DNA from: a virus
Virus record (IMG/VR): IMGVR_UViG_3300029922_000007
Coordinates: 62,001 to 126,000 of that record
Reading direction: 5' to 3' (one strand)
Length of the DNA: 64,000 nt
In this document: positions 31,940 to 40,644 of the stretch, one piece after another
Position numbering within the stretch: the stretch's first letter is position 1
Layout of the letters: each line of letters begins with the position of its first letter
Program-made: the position numbers and the translations under genes
The notes under the pieces: generated by a model
Seen by the model: only the letters and a program-made list of their open reading frames with translations
What the model was told of the DNA's origin: nothing
Database searches by the model: none

Positions 31940-33062
31940 CGATATGCACAGAACAGCCTCAGAACGTGGAGGCTATTGTCGTTCCACAGCATACAAGGGG
32001 CAGAATCACGACCTAGATTGGGAATGTGGGGTGGGCCATTCTTGGTCTGCTGCTCCAGGAAATGTTTGTAAGACAAACGGAACTTGGTGCCCGTATTGTA
32101 AGGCTCCTAGGGGGGAGCGTATTTGTCGTGCCTATTTTGAGTACATATTCAACAAAAAATTCCCCAAGATTAGACCTCTTTGGCTTAAAATGGAAAGTGG
32201 CAGTAGGTTAGAACTAGATGGCTATTGTGAAGAACTTGGGATAGCCTTTGAGCATCAAGGGTATCAACATTACAAAAAAGCTCATTATTCTAATACCGAT
32301 AAGAAATTCGGTGACATATTAAAAAGAGACGCACGGAAGAAATTCCTGTGTCGGAAAAACGGAGTCGTATTGATCCTAATTCCAGAGATAGGGACTTTAA
32401 CTAAAATAAAAAATCTCAAAGCCTTCCTATCGAAAGAATTTAAAAAGAACGCTATAGATATCCCTAACGTACCGGAAATACGTATCGATTGGAACGCTAT
32501 TTATAGTCCTAAGGACGTAGAGTCTTTTAGTAAGTTAAAGGACGTGATAACCTCTAAAGGAGGTAAACTAAAGTCCAAAGAATTCTTAGGGTTAAGAGAA
32601 AAATACCTTATAGAGTGTAAAAATGGACATGAATGGAAGGCTTGCGGCAACGACATAGTGTTTGGAAATCAGACGTGGTGCGGAATTTGTTCTAAACGCG
32701 TTCCTCATGGGATCGAAAAACTTACAAAATTTGTAGAATCTAAGGGCGGAAAATTTCTCTCAAAAAGATACCATAACGCACACTTTAAATACCGAATTGA
32801 ATGCGAAAATGGACATGAGTGGAAAGCCACTGCCTCAAATCTATTGAATAGGGGGTATTGGTGTCCCGACTGCGCTATATTGGCTTCAGAAGATAAGTGC
32901 TGTAAGGCAATTATATGCTTAGAGACCGGTATCGTATATAAGTCGGCAGCAGAGGCAGCAAGAAAGCTTAAGATAGGTAGGCCCAATATCAGCAACACAG
33001 CTCTTGGCAACAGAGATAATGCGGGAGGCTTTCATTTTGAGTTCCATAAGAAAAACTCTTGA
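31917..33062 (+). CDS. Homing endonuclease, Vsr/EDxHD-like core with treble-clef repeats and NUMOD1-like end
   Basis: ATG 31917 (MAKKR) is the better start; the frame opens 27 bp earlier. The core is R-L-E99-L-D101-G, then F-E112-H113-Q-G-Y-Q-H, as in Vsr-fold homing enzymes. Three treble-clef units (CGVGHSW..CPYC, CKNGHEW..CGIC, CENGHEW..CPDC) flank it, and residues about 330-381 (SAAEAARKLKIGRPNIS) form a NUMOD1-type helix-turn-helix. It is inserted in the helicase tail region without breaking it. The nearest paralogue in the window is the 49486 gene. Confidence 0.8.
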   Translation: MAKKRTIDDMHRTASERGGYCRSTAYKGQNHDLDWECGVGHSWSAAPGNVCKTNGTWCPYCKAPRGERICRAYFEYIFNKKFPKIRPLWLKMESGSRLELDGYCEELGIAFEHQGYQHYKKAHYSNTDKKFGDILKRDARKKFLCRKNGVVLILIPEIGTLTKIKNLKAFLSKEFKKNAIDIPNVPEIRIDWNAIYSPKDVESFSKLKDVITSKGGKLKSKEFLGLREKYLIECKNGHEWKACGNDIVFGNQTWCGICSKRVPHGIEKLTKFVESKGGKFLSKRYHNAHFKYRIECENGHEWKATASNLLNRGYWCPDCAILASEDKCCKAIICLETGIVYKSAAEAARKLKIGRPNISNTALGNRDNAGGFHFEFHKKNS

Positions 33063-33087
33063 CCCCTTCTCCCACTTCTGCTACAGT
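33059..33087 (+). promoter_or_regulatory. sigma-70-type promoter
   Basis: TTGACC (33059-33064), 17 bp, TACAGT (33082-33087). It restarts transcription after the endonuclease gene and overlaps its stop. AAGGAG and ATG 33107 follow. Confidence 0.6.
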
Positions 33088-33106
33088 CTTACTTAAGGAG
33101 CCTCAA

Positions 33107-33406
33107 ATGACCCACCAAGAACGCCAGGAACTCAATACTCTTTCGAAACAATGCTTTGGAACCGCCTCAAGATGGAAGAAGATCACAGACTATGGCGTGA
33201 TCGATACAATGTCTAGGGATCGCGAAGTTGTCATTCCTGGCCCTTCTGGACTTAAGACTGAAATTTTTAAGGATACTAAGTATGTCACCAAGCACTATTC
33301 TGTGGAAGAAGTAAAGAAGCTCATGACGGAGATCTTGGCCGATAGGGTTAAACATACAGTAGTTCAGGAAGTTCCTGCAGAGGCTTCACTTCAGAGCGAC
33401 AAATGA
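33107..33406 (+). CDS. Hypothetical protein
   Basis: 99 residues from ATG 33107; an in-frame TTG at 33059 is part of the promoter and is not used. Mostly charged, no motif recognised. 4-bp overlap with the next gene. Confidence 0.5.
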   Translation: MTHQERQELNTLSKQCFGTASRWKKITDYGVIDTMSRDREVVIPGPSGLKTEIFKDTKYVTKHYSVEEVKKLMTEILADRVKHTVVQEVPAEASLQSDK

Positions 33407-33597
33407 GACAGGTTTGTGACGAAACCGGTGCAGTTATCCAGAAAGGTGATATCATTCGAGTATTTCACTTCATTGGAGCACGCAGGAAAAAGCACTACAT
33501 GTATAAGTACGTAATAGTAAAACATGACGAGCTTTATGCGCTTCACACCGGAACCCTTTCGCCAACAGAATCAGAGGACAGTTTGGAACAGAGATAG
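33403..33597 (+). CDS. Small beta-rich hypothetical protein
   Basis: 64 residues. KGDIIRVFHFIG and HYMYKYVIVKHDELYALHTG suggest a beta-barrel of the KOW or SH3 kind. Unknown function. Confidence 0.45.
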   Translation: MRQVCDETGAVIQKGDIIRVFHFIGARRKKHYMYKYVIVKHDELYALHTGTLSPTESEDSLEQR

Positions 33598-33609
33598 AGG
33601 AGTCCCCAA

Positions 33610-33819
33610 ATGAAAACAAGAAAAAATGAGCCTCTTTCTAAGGAAACCGAAGAATTCATTGCAAGAATGTTTGTTTGCGAACCGCCATGTGATTCCTATG
33701 GAATATGTGAAGCTTGCATGGAAGAAACTATTTTCCTAGCCGGGTACAACTTTGGATACCGAGCCTCAGAGAAAAGAGTTCCTGGTAAGCAGCCAGATGG
33801 CTCGGAATGGTACCCATGA
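33610..33819 (+). CDS. Small Cys-rich protein
   Basis: 69 residues. C23, C27, C33 and C36 (CEPPCDSYGICEACME) are spaced like a zinc-binding site. AGGAG precedes the ATG. Overlaps the next start by 4 bp. Confidence 0.5.
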   Translation: MKTRKNEPLSKETEEFIARMFVCEPPCDSYGICEACMEETIFLAGYNFGYRASEKRVPGKQPDGSEWYP

Positions 33820-34115
33820 ACGAAACAGTATTCCTAGTCGCATTTTTTAAGTTTGATAATCGTGGCCCCGAATGGGGATTCAAACGTATCGATCTAGAGG
33901 TTATATTTAAGACCGAGCAAGAAGCCCTACGCAACATTTCTTTTTGTGATGAAGCCGGTTGGTACGAGGGTGCCTTGATTGAGGAACGCATGTTAGGATA
34001 CCACGATACGGTATTTCGAGGCAAACGGATATGGTTGATCCAGAACTCAGAGGGGGTTCTCCAGCCCATTCATGAGCCTCGTACTTTTAAAAACGTCACT
34101 CATTTAATAGGATAA
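33816..34115 (+). CDS. Hypothetical protein
   Basis: 99 residues from ATG 33816 (MNETVF), which overlaps the previous stop; ATG 33807 in frame is possible. Mixed alpha/beta with several Trp. Not recognised. Confidence 0.5.
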   Translation: MNETVFLVAFFKFDNRGPEWGFKRIDLEVIFKTEQEALRNISFCDEAGWYEGALIEERMLGYHDTVFRGKRIWLIQNSEGVLQPIHEPRTFKNVTHLIG

Positions 34116-34117
34116 GA

Positions 34118-34309
34118 ATGACCCCTCCCAATATGTCCCAAATTCTAGCCCAAGCCGCTAATGACCGAAAAGAACGTATCCGGCTAGAAGAAGCTTTAAA
34201 AGCTTTAGATATGATGCTATATTGTAAGGACAAGGAGATTCTACTCCTAAGGAATCGATATCTTTATGGACCAAACCGGGCAAAAATTATTGAAATTGAT
34301 GTTCAATGA
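34118..34309 (+). CDS. Small helical protein
   Basis: 63 residues, helix-rich (RKERIRLEEALKALDMML). It overlaps the primase gene by 44 bp, an unusual overlap for this phage. Unknown function. Confidence 0.4.
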   Translation: MTPPNMSQILAQAANDRKERIRLEEALKALDMMLYCKDKEILLLRNRYLYGPNRAKIIEIDVQ

Positions 34310-35132
34310 AGGCGAAAGCGTTTGCGTTAGCCCAAATCAATTTGGCTACCATTCTATTCCCATTGATAATGTCGTAGAGGGTCGCATAAACTTAGTATCC
34401 GAGGACCCAAAACTACCTTTAAGACAGTGCGATTCCTCCGAACTCCTCCTCTTGGCCATCAATCCAATCCGGGGGTTTCGCAAGGATGCAAATGTCCAAA
34501 AGTACAGATCTTTCCTTTTCGAGTGCGATACCGGCAGCACAAAAGAGCAGCTTGGCTACTTTAAACATCTTGGCGTCCCGCTCTCAGCTCAGATTTTCAG
34601 TGGGAACAAATCAGTCCATTCTTTGGTAGTTTTGGACACGGACGGACTAGACGAGAAGACCTATAGACTACTCTATGTTTGGGCCTTAAGTATCCTTACT
34701 ATGTGCGATCAGGCCTGTAAAAATGCCTCAAGATCCATAAGAATTCCGGGTACTTACAGAGAACCAGGTAAAAAACAAAGGCTCATTTGGATGGGCGAAA
34801 GAGTTAAGCTAGAAAACTTCATGGCTTGGCTTAACCGTTTCCCCCATCTTAGACCCCAAGCTAAGCCTCCAAGAAAAAGGTTGCAAGGAGAGCCAGACTA
34901 CGGTAGGCTATCTCCATGGGCTCGAAAGATGCTTAAAGATGGTATCGACTTCAAGACTGGTCGAAATCAGGGCTGGTTTGGACTCGCTTACGATTTCGCC
35001 TTGGCTGGATTTACACAGGATCAGGCTACTGAGATCCTTCTAAGTAAATTCGAAGAAGAACACGATTTTAAGGAAAAAGAGCTTTTAGTTTGTATCAATT
35101 CGGCTTTTAAAAATGTAGAAGAGAACAAATGA
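34266..35132 (+). CDS. AEP-superfamily primase/PrimPol-like protein
   Basis: Residues 83-119 show the archaeo-eukaryotic primase pattern: FLFECD (E86, D88), then a basic stretch, then FSGNKSVH with S112 and H118. A basic patch follows (SRSIRIPGTYR, KKQRLIWMG). The C-terminal third (205-285) resembles PrimPol-associated helices (PWARKMLKDG). It would make RNA or DNA primers for the DnaE polymerase; no DnaG-type primase appears in the window. The start ATG lies within the preceding gene. Confidence 0.65.
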   Translation: MDQTGQKLLKLMFNEGESVCVSPNQFGYHSIPIDNVVEGRINLVSEDPKLPLRQCDSSELLLLAINPIRGFRKDANVQKYRSFLFECDTGSTKEQLGYFKHLGVPLSAQIFSGNKSVHSLVVLDTDGLDEKTYRLLYVWALSILTMCDQACKNASRSIRIPGTYREPGKKQRLIWMGERVKLENFMAWLNRFPHLRPQAKPPRKRLQGEPDYGRLSPWARKMLKDGIDFKTGRNQGWFGLAYDFALAGFTQDQATEILLSKFEEEHDFKEKELLVCINSAFKNVEENK

Positions 35133-35623
35133 TCAGAGATAGTGAAATTAATCGCCTAATCAAGTACGCCCAAGGTCTAGGGCTGTCCGTGCATTTTAAG
35201 CCCTACGTTAAGGGCTCAAATGTGGGAGGTGGTTGGGTCGTTGACGGTTCCGAAATCGTAATCTACGTTATTCCAAATGAGCCAAAGATCAATAAGGTCC
35301 TATACTTAATCCATGAAATCGCCCATATGAAGGGGTTTATTGAGAACAAAAGGACCATAGATCCAAAGGTTATGGAAGCCTTGAACGACGAGGAAGAGAA
35401 GAAGAGAAGTCGCAAAAGGATCTATCTGGATGAGGTAAATGACACCCAATACTGGGAGCAAATTTATCATGACACTAACTGCGGATTTCCTATTGAAAAA
35501 CTTTATCGAGAACGAGACTACGATATTTGGACATATGAAAGGTACTACCTAGATGGCAAATTCCCAAAAGTTAAAGAAAAACGTGAAAAAATCAAAGAAC
35601 TCAAAGAAAAATATCGAAAATAG
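35129..35623 (+). CDS. HExxH zinc-metallopeptidase-like protein
   Basis: 164 residues. LIHEIAHMKGF contains H62-E63-x-x-H66, the gluzincin signature found in ImmA/IrrE-type and SprT-type small metallopeptidases. The rest is helical and very basic (EKREKIKELKEKYRK at the end). A third ligand is not certain. It may cleave a host regulator, but there is no direct support. Overlaps the next gene by 71 bp. Confidence 0.55.
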   Translation: MIRDSEINRLIKYAQGLGLSVHFKPYVKGSNVGGGWVVDGSEIVIYVIPNEPKINKVLYLIHEIAHMKGFIENKRTIDPKVMEALNDEEEKKRSRKRIYLDEVNDTQYWEQIYHDTNCGFPIEKLYRERDYDIWTYERYYLDGKFPKVKEKREKIKELKEKYRK

Positions 35624-35792
35624 GACAGTCAAAGTCGATAAGAACGGATTCGTCGTTCTATCCGATTTTGATGGACTGCTTCCTACGGAACGGGTATCGT
35701 ACTACGAAGCTACGGCTAACAAGGACGGCACTGTGGATTTAAAATTCTATGACAAAAATATGAAAATGGTGAAGCCTTATGCCAGTACCTGA
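35553..35792 (+). CDS. Small basic protein
   Basis: 79 residues, an exceptionally Lys-rich start (KLKKNVKKSKNSKKN) followed by a beta-rich half. The start lies inside the metallopeptidase frame. Unknown function. Confidence 0.4.
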   Translation: MANSQKLKKNVKKSKNSKKNIENRTVKVDKNGFVVLSDFDGLLPTERVSYYEATANKDGTVDLKFYDKNMKMVKPYAST

Positions 35793-36069
35793 TGATATCT
35801 ATGCTATCTCCGGAAGAGTGAAGAATTTTATGGCTAGAGAAGATCTTGGCTTAACGCCTGCTGGGGAGATCCTTAGTAACACCTTCTCATTATTTTTAAA
35901 GGACCTATACTCCTTTTCAGATACTCTTCCAGAACCATATAAGACTCAACTTTGGAACATCGCTTACGATAGGGAGAATCTTCCCTGTTACATCATTCGG
36001 CTCTGTACCCCTAAGCCCAATCCAGAGGCCCATCTCTATGGGGCAGAGCTTCCGGAGTATGACGAATGA
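35779..36069 (+). CDS. Hypothetical protein
   Basis: 96 residues, helical N-terminal half and a Pro/aromatic C-terminal half. Overlaps both neighbours. Not recognised. Confidence 0.45.
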   Translation: MPVPDDIYAISGRVKNFMAREDLGLTPAGEILSNTFSLFLKDLYSFSDTLPEPYKTQLWNIAYDRENLPCYIIRLCTPKPNPEAHLYGAELPEYDE

Positions 36070-36209
36070 TCTCTAAATGCGAAAGAGTATTCTACCTATT
36101 GACTATTGCAGTGCTACTGTCGTTTATGTCCTATGAATTTCAGTTTTTTGTTAAGCACTACACATACTTAGAACAGCTAAACTCCTTTATCTTTAAGAGG
36201 TGCCGATGA
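36066..36209 (+). CDS. 47-residue single-span membrane protein
   Basis: ATGA-coupled at both ends. CERVFYLLTIAVLLSFMSY (5-23) is a membrane span, followed by an aromatic stretch and a basic end FKRCR. Unknown function. Confidence 0.5.
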   Translation: MISKCERVFYLLTIAVLLSFMSYEFQFFVKHYTYLEQLNSFIFKRCR

Positions 36210-36499
36210 AACTAGTACAATCTCTGGCAGCAGACTATTGGCTTGAAAACTCAGAACAGATCTATAAGGAAGATCTTCACGTATCTACCCCAGTCATGGA
36301 AGCGTATGAGGCGGGATTTAGGAAAGCTATTGAACTGTGTCTTAGTCATGGCGAGATACGCTTCCCTAATATTGCAGACCGAGATGATGGTTTTGGGCCA
36401 AGTCTGCACGATCAGGTTATGGCGGAAGATTTTTTCGTGTACGATGAGTTAGGATATCTTGGAAGGTTTTTTCGTTGGGCTATTAACCTATTTAAATAA
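36206..36499 (+). CDS. Hypothetical protein
   Basis: 97 residues from ATG 36206, which overlaps the preceding stop and has AAGAGG before it. A frame from 36200 is less supported. Acidic; the C-terminal FRWAINLFK could be amphipathic. Confidence 0.45.
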   Translation: MKLVQSLAADYWLENSEQIYKEDLHVSTPVMEAYEAGFRKAIELCLSHGEIRFPNIADRDDGFGPSLHDQVMAEDFFVYDELGYLGRFFRWAINLFK

Positions 36500-36508
36500 G
36501 GAGTTACC

Positions 36509-37060
36509 ATGTCATTGAAAGTAAAGTTGATCAGTCAGTTTAAGGCTTTGTTGGATCGGCGTCTGTTAGGTGCGGATAAATCGGGGAAAAAAGCTCTTAG
36601 GAGCAAGCATAGCATTCTGGATTTCTTCCTGAAGAATGAACGTTGGCCCAGCCGATTGAGTCGATACAAAAACGAAAAGAGCTTAGGGTATCGATTTGAA
36701 AACTTTATGTCTAAAGAAAGTGCCTCATTTGATCCAGAATTCAGAAAACTAGTTATGGCCAATGGACGAAAGACGAATAATAAGCGCAAACATAAGGTAA
36801 AACAATTCAAGAAGGATATTATAGCCTTTATGGAAGAACATGGACGAGCACCAGCAACCCACAGGGCGTATGAAGCTACCGAGGGAGAAAGCCTACTTCG
36901 AAGCCGGTTGGACTACTATACCGAAAAGTGCAACGATACAACCCTTCTTGGAGAAGTCTATTCATTGGATCCATGCCATAAATCTGGAATTCCGTTGAAG
37001 TACCGTGCTCTGATTAATAAGGATTTGAATGTTCAGAAACCATTGATCCGATTGGTGTAA
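36509..37060 (+). CDS. Protein with two helicase-associated-like repeats
   Basis: 183 residues. Two repeats of about 60 residues share the pattern D/I-F/I-x-x-F-x-E/K-x-x-x-R-x-P, then ...L-x-x-R: ILDFFLKNERWPSRLSRY (35-52) and IIAFMEEHGRAPATHRAY (about 103-120). This resembles the three-helix helicase-associated domain that binds DNA. The rest is basic. Its role is unknown; nucleoid or DNA association is plausible. Confidence 0.5.
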   Translation: MSLKVKLISQFKALLDRRLLGADKSGKKALRSKHSILDFFLKNERWPSRLSRYKNEKSLGYRFENFMSKESASFDPEFRKLVMANGRKTNNKRKHKVKQFKKDIIAFMEEHGRAPATHRAYEATEGESLLRSRLDYYTEKCNDTTLLGEVYSLDPCHKSGIPLKYRALINKDLNVQKPLIRLV

Positions 37061-37062
37061 AC

Positions 37063-37278
37063 ATGGATCACCCGAAATTCACATTGATCTACGACAACAA
37101 TAGTTTCACCCCCTATCAAATAATGGAGTTCATCCCATGTAAAGAGGGAGTTTTAAGTCGAGTTCATTCATCCTTTCAGTCTTTTGATGAAGCCGTGTAC
37201 AGTCTTGGATACCTCTGTAAGAAGCCAATTATTCTAGCTATCTCTGAAGATAAGATGGATGGGGTATTTGAGGTATGA
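37063..37278 (+). CDS. Hypothetical protein
   Basis: 71 residues, small alpha/beta. 4-bp overlap with the next gene. No family recognised. Confidence 0.45.
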   Translation: MDHPKFTLIYDNNSFTPYQIMEFIPCKEGVLSRVHSSFQSFDEAVYSLGYLCKKPIILAISEDKMDGVFEV

Positions 37279-37637
37279 GTGAACCCTTTACGATAGCAGA
37301 AGCTAAATTTACAATTGCTGAACTTAAAGCTCTAAGCCTAAAACCAGGAGATGTGCTGACTGTAAAGCTCGTGGACAGTACAGGACTAGAGATTTTTACA
37401 CAGCAAGACATGCTTTCTCTTCGAGCAAAACTCAAGAAGGTCTTTAAAGACAACGAAGTAATGGTTTTTGCCATGCCTCAGAATACAGATATTGTATTTG
37501 AGGCGGTTAGTCCGGAAGTTAAGAGCGATTGCTCTCCATATAGTTCGGCTAGTATTGGATACTGCTCTGATTGTGGCTGTGGTAAGAAAGAGGCTTTCTT
37601 GGCTAATCCGGAGAATCTTGGGAATGATGGATCGTGA
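37275..37637 (+). CDS. Hypothetical protein with Cys-rich end
   Basis: 120 residues. The C-terminal part has CSDCGCGKKE (97-106), a compact Cys cluster that could bind a metal. The rest has beta strands and helices. Overlaps neighbours by 4 bp each. Confidence 0.45.
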   Translation: MSEPFTIAEAKFTIAELKALSLKPGDVLTVKLVDSTGLEIFTQQDMLSLRAKLKKVFKDNEVMVFAMPQNTDIVFEAVSPEVKSDCSPYSSASIGYCSDCGCGKKEAFLANPENLGNDGS

Positions 37638-37867
37638 GTGAAGTAGAGCATCTAGTCCAAGCCCAGCAAAAGCAGATCGAAACCCTAATCCAAGAGGTAG
37701 CTGATCTAAAAAGCCATATTGAGGACTTTGAGCGCATTGCACATGTCTGGAAAAAGAGTTATCAAGACATGGAAGCGAAGTACCGGATCCAATTAGGAAA
37801 CGCTGCACAATCAATCTCGCAACTCGAAGAGGAGTTGCGAGATTTTAAGACTAATCGCGATTATTGA
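37634..37867 (+). CDS. Coiled-coil protein at the end of the + strand operon
   Basis: 77 residues, GTG start, continuous coiled coil (QKQIETLIQEVADLKSHIED). Its last codons overlap the end of the convergent tail-fibre gene, and a terminator hairpin is encoded within its coding sequence. Confidence 0.5.
   Translation: MSEVEHLVQAQQKQIETLIQEVADLKSHIEDFERIAHVWKKSYQDMEAKYRIQLGNAAQSISQLEEELRDFKTNRDY
37814..37846 (+). terminator. Rho-independent terminator
   Basis: ATCTCGCAACTC and GAGTTGCGAGAT form a perfect 12-bp stem with a 6-base loop, followed by TTTT. It lies inside the last codons of the coiled-coil gene and ends the early + strand transcript just before the convergent late genes. Confidence 0.75.
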
Positions 37868-38913
37868 TAGAATTCTTCTACAATAATGTAGCCTGAACCA
37901 CCTGCACCCCCGGCATTTCCTCCGGTTCCAGCGCCGCCTGCACCGCCCGCTGAACCTATTGAATAAGAATACGAAGTTGTCGGCGAAGTAATAAGTGCAT
38001 CTACGAATCCGCCCGATCCTCCGCCAGATCCTCCGATAGTTGTCGCAGCAGCACCCGAACCGCCTGCGCCGCCTCCAGACCCGGAGTTTGCTGCTGCCGC
38101 ACCGCCGGTATTATTATAATTTGCACCCGCACCCGCGCCGCCGAAAGGCGATGCACCGCCGGAGCCACCTGAAGCCTGCCCAACGGAGCCTTGTTCTAAA
38201 CTTCCGCCTTGACCACCTGAACCCGTAACGGCAGTCCCGAGGGGACCTGATCCTAAAGACGCCGTACCGCCTGCGCCAGCTACGCCTTGCCAACTGCCAG
38301 CCGAACCCCCATTAGCAACAAGCAAAGAGGTTCCAAAAGTAGTATTACCACCGCTTGTCGGCGCGGTTCCTGGAGTAGCACTTCCGCCTCCGCTACCGCC
38401 TCCGCCGCCGCCGACCATTCTAACCCTTAAGTAAAGGGGGGTTCTAGGAGATGTAGGGGTGGTATATGTTGCAGCTGTTCCCGTAGTAAGCGTACGAACT
38501 GTGGGTGCAATAAATGTTGCCGTAGTAACATTTGAAGAAGTAATGGTACCGCTAATAGTAGTTGCTGTTCCAAGAGAAGAAATTACGGCCCAAGTTCCGG
38601 CACTAGTCCCGTTAGTCTGAAGTTGGATATAAAGCGAAGATCCCGTTAAGATAGTACCATAAGCATTTCCGGCTGCATCGGTAAATGAACCACCCCCATT
38701 AAAATGTAGCGTCAATGATCCAGTGGACTGATTTACTATTTCGAACTTCTGCCCGACAAACATGGTCGTAGCATTAGGCAAAACTACGGTTTGGGTAGTA
38801 GACCCAGTAAACACTTGAATTTGGTGTGAAGTGACCGTAAGCGTAGTTGTTCCCGCTGCCGTAGCGGTAGTCGCTAATTGTTCTGTAATTCCGCCTGCTT
38901 GAAAACTTGCCAT
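37861..38913 (-). CDS. Glycine-rich tail-fibre tip/adhesin
   Basis: 350 residues. The N-terminal half is beta-rich and Thr-rich. From about residue 168 it is dominated by Gly-rich runs (GGGGGGSGGG, GGAGGAGTGGNAGGAGG), ending SGYIIVEEFY. This resembles glycine-rich phage adhesins whose polyglycine-II bundle carries receptor loops (as in S16-like gp38). GAGGAG precedes the ATG. It probably decides host binding and is likely variable. Confidence 0.65.
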   Translation of the reverse strand: MASFQAGGITEQLATTATAAGTTTLTVTSHQIQVFTGSTTQTVVLPNATTMFVGQKFEIVNQSTGSLTLHFNGGGSFTDAAGNAYGTILTGSSLYIQLQTNGTSAGTWAVISSLGTATTISGTITSSNVTTATFIAPTVRTLTTGTAATYTTPTSPRTPLYLRVRMVGGGGGGSGGGSATPGTAPTSGGNTTFGTSLLVANGGSAGSWQGVAGAGGTASLGSGPLGTAVTGSGGQGGSLEQGSVGQASGGSGGASPFGGAGAGANYNNTGGAAAANSGSGGGAGGSGAAATTIGGSGGGSGGFVDALITSPTTSYSYSIGSAGGAGGAGTGGNAGGAGGSGYIIVEEFYQ

Positions 38914-38945
38914 GATAACTCCTCGTTATACTATAAGATTGCCGG

Positions 38946-39800
38946 TTATACGGCAGTTGTTGAGATGGCGAAATAGGTCAAAATGTAATTCGCCGAAGAC
39001 GTGGGTGCATTGAAAGAAACAGTAAATTGTGAAGAAGTCTGAGCTGTTACAAGCAAGGGCTGAAATTGAGGGTAAGTATCCGTAACATCACTTAAAGACG
39101 CTACAACAGTGAAGCCGGTACTTCCATAGGCTATGGGAAGGGGAACAACTACAGAAGTAACTCCAGATCCAACTGCTACTTGGGCTGTAGGGTTGTCGAT
39201 CCAGACTAACTGGTAGTTGGCACTACTAGTTGGGGCATTGAATGAATCCGTAAAACTCGTACTCGTTTGAGCGGTAATAAGGGCGGTTTGAAATTGAGGA
39301 TACGTATCCACTAAATTCTGAGTTACTCCAATAATTCCATAACTTGGACCGTTTTGTGGAATGTTTAGGGCAGCCGTCACACTGGTAGACGCGCTAGGGA
39401 TAGAGGTTTCACCGCCCTGCGTTGGAAGGGCCGGAATGATGAAATTTATTAGGTAATTTGAAGATGAAAGAGGAGCATTCCACTCGAAAATGAAGCCCGT
39501 GGTAGACTTAGAAACTACTTCGACTTGCTGATATTGTGGGGTTGAATCGACGGTATTTTGCATCATAGCTAAAACTACATAAGACAGATCTGGCCTGGCG
39601 GGAATAGTGACGGTATAGGAAGTAGTTCCAGCGGTTAAGGCTACGCTATTGGCAATATAGGAACTATTGCTGGTCAGGCCACCTAAAATAGCGTTGATTC
39701 TATTGAATATATCGTCAAGAGTATCATTGGCTGGAGAACCAATATTCGATAAAGCTAAACGGTTTACAACTTGACGATCGTCCAAAGGCTTATATGACAT
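38946..39800 (-). CDS. Tail-fibre/structural protein with three repeats
   Basis: 284 residues. Three copies of a roughly 75-residue beta unit are seen (TYPQFQTALITAQTSTSF, then NAPTSSANY; TYPQFQPLLVTAQTSSQF, then NAPTSSANY; and a first, more divergent copy). The same unit ends the next gene (39821), so modules have been exchanged. Start ATG follows AAGGA. Confidence 0.6.
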   Translation of the reverse strand: MSYKPLDDRQVVNRLALSNIGSPANDTLDDIFNRINAILGGLTSNSSYIANSVALTAGTTSYTVTIPARPDLSYVVLAMMQNTVDSTPQYQQVEVVSKSTTGFIFEWNAPLSSSNYLINFIIPALPTQGGETSIPSASTSVTAALNIPQNGPSYGIIGVTQNLVDTYPQFQTALITAQTSTSFTDSFNAPTSSANYQLVWIDNPTAQVAVGSGVTSVVVPLPIAYGSTGFTVVASLSDVTDTYPQFQPLLVTAQTSSQFTVSFNAPTSSANYILTYFAISTTAV

Positions 39801-39815
39801 ACGTTCCTTATATCA
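39801..39815 (-). promoter_or_regulatory. Shared initiation box TGATATAAGGAACGT
   Basis: On the - strand, TGATATAAGGAACGT directly precedes ATG 39800. The same 15-mer with one difference (TGATATAAGGATCGT) precedes the endonuclease at 62334. TATAAG could be a -10 giving a nearly leaderless message, or AAGGA could be the ribosome-binding site. Confidence 0.35.
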
Positions 39816-39820
39816 TCTGA

Positions 39821-40636
39821 TTAATTGTTAAGAATAGCTTGCCAGTTTAACACATAATTCGCCGTTAAAGTGTTAACGTTCCAGCTTGCCGTAAAGCCAG
39901 TTGCAGATTGTGCAGTAACGACAATTGGTTGAAACTGAGGAGAGCTATCGGTTGTGTTCACCATATTAACCGTAACCGCATAACTTGTACTTCCAAGAGT
40001 AGAACTAAAAGTCACTGCTTGAGTGGCAACCCCAGAAGAGATAGAAGTTTGCCCAGCCCTAATCCCCAATGAAGTCAGGGTTGGCGCTGCTGGAAGAGAT
40101 TGAAAGGTAGGAGCCGTAGTCGTTCCAGTTGCGGTCAAGACCTGTCCAGAAGTACCGCCTGCAACCTGAGCTAAAGCGCCGGTGGAAGTAGTGCCCCCAA
40201 TAATAACTTGGTTAACGGTAAACGAAGTATCGCCAGTACCGCCGTTTGCAACAGGAATTGGGCCTAACATTGATAGTACTTGTGCTACAGTCAAATCTAA
40301 AGGAGCACCAGAAGCGCCTATATTGTTGCCCTTAATGGTATTTGCAGGCATTACGGCCAATTGAGTATTAGTGATTGAGTGAGGAAGAACGTACAGCTTA
40401 TTGGCACTGACTCCAATAGTAGAGTTATCTACCTGGACATCTAAGCCGGATGCGTTTACGATAAGAGCGCTAGCTACGGGGATAAGAATCCCAACAGTAG
40501 TTCCGCTGCCGCCAGTGATACCTCCGCTAGAGTTGAACGTGGTTGAAACGATCTTATTCTGGTCTACAGAATTAGATGCCATCTTAGCTAAGGTAATTGC
40601 ACTATTCAAAATAAACTTTGTAGAAATTTGGCTCAT
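39821..40636 (-). CDS. Tail-fibre protein
   Basis: 271 residues. The start MSQISTKFI resembles the start of the next gene (MSQIVTKFI at 42465), so both share an attachment end. VANGGTGDTSFTVNQVIIGG is the repeated fibre unit also found in its neighbours. The end is the shared beta module. Likely side-tail-fibre component. Confidence 0.6.
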   Translation of the reverse strand: MSQISTKFILNSAITLAKMASNSVDQNKIVSTTFNSSGGITGGSGTTVGILIPVASALIVNASGLDVQVDNSTIGVSANKLYVLPHSITNTQLAVMPANTIKGNNIGASGAPLDLTVAQVLSMLGPIPVANGGTGDTSFTVNQVIIGGTTSTGALAQVAGGTSGQVLTATGTTTAPTFQSLPAAPTLTSLGIRAGQTSISSGVATQAVTFSSTLGSTSYAVTVNMVNTTDSSPQFQPIVVTAQSATGFTASWNVNTLTANYVLNWQAILNN

Positions 40637-40644
40637 ACGTTTTT

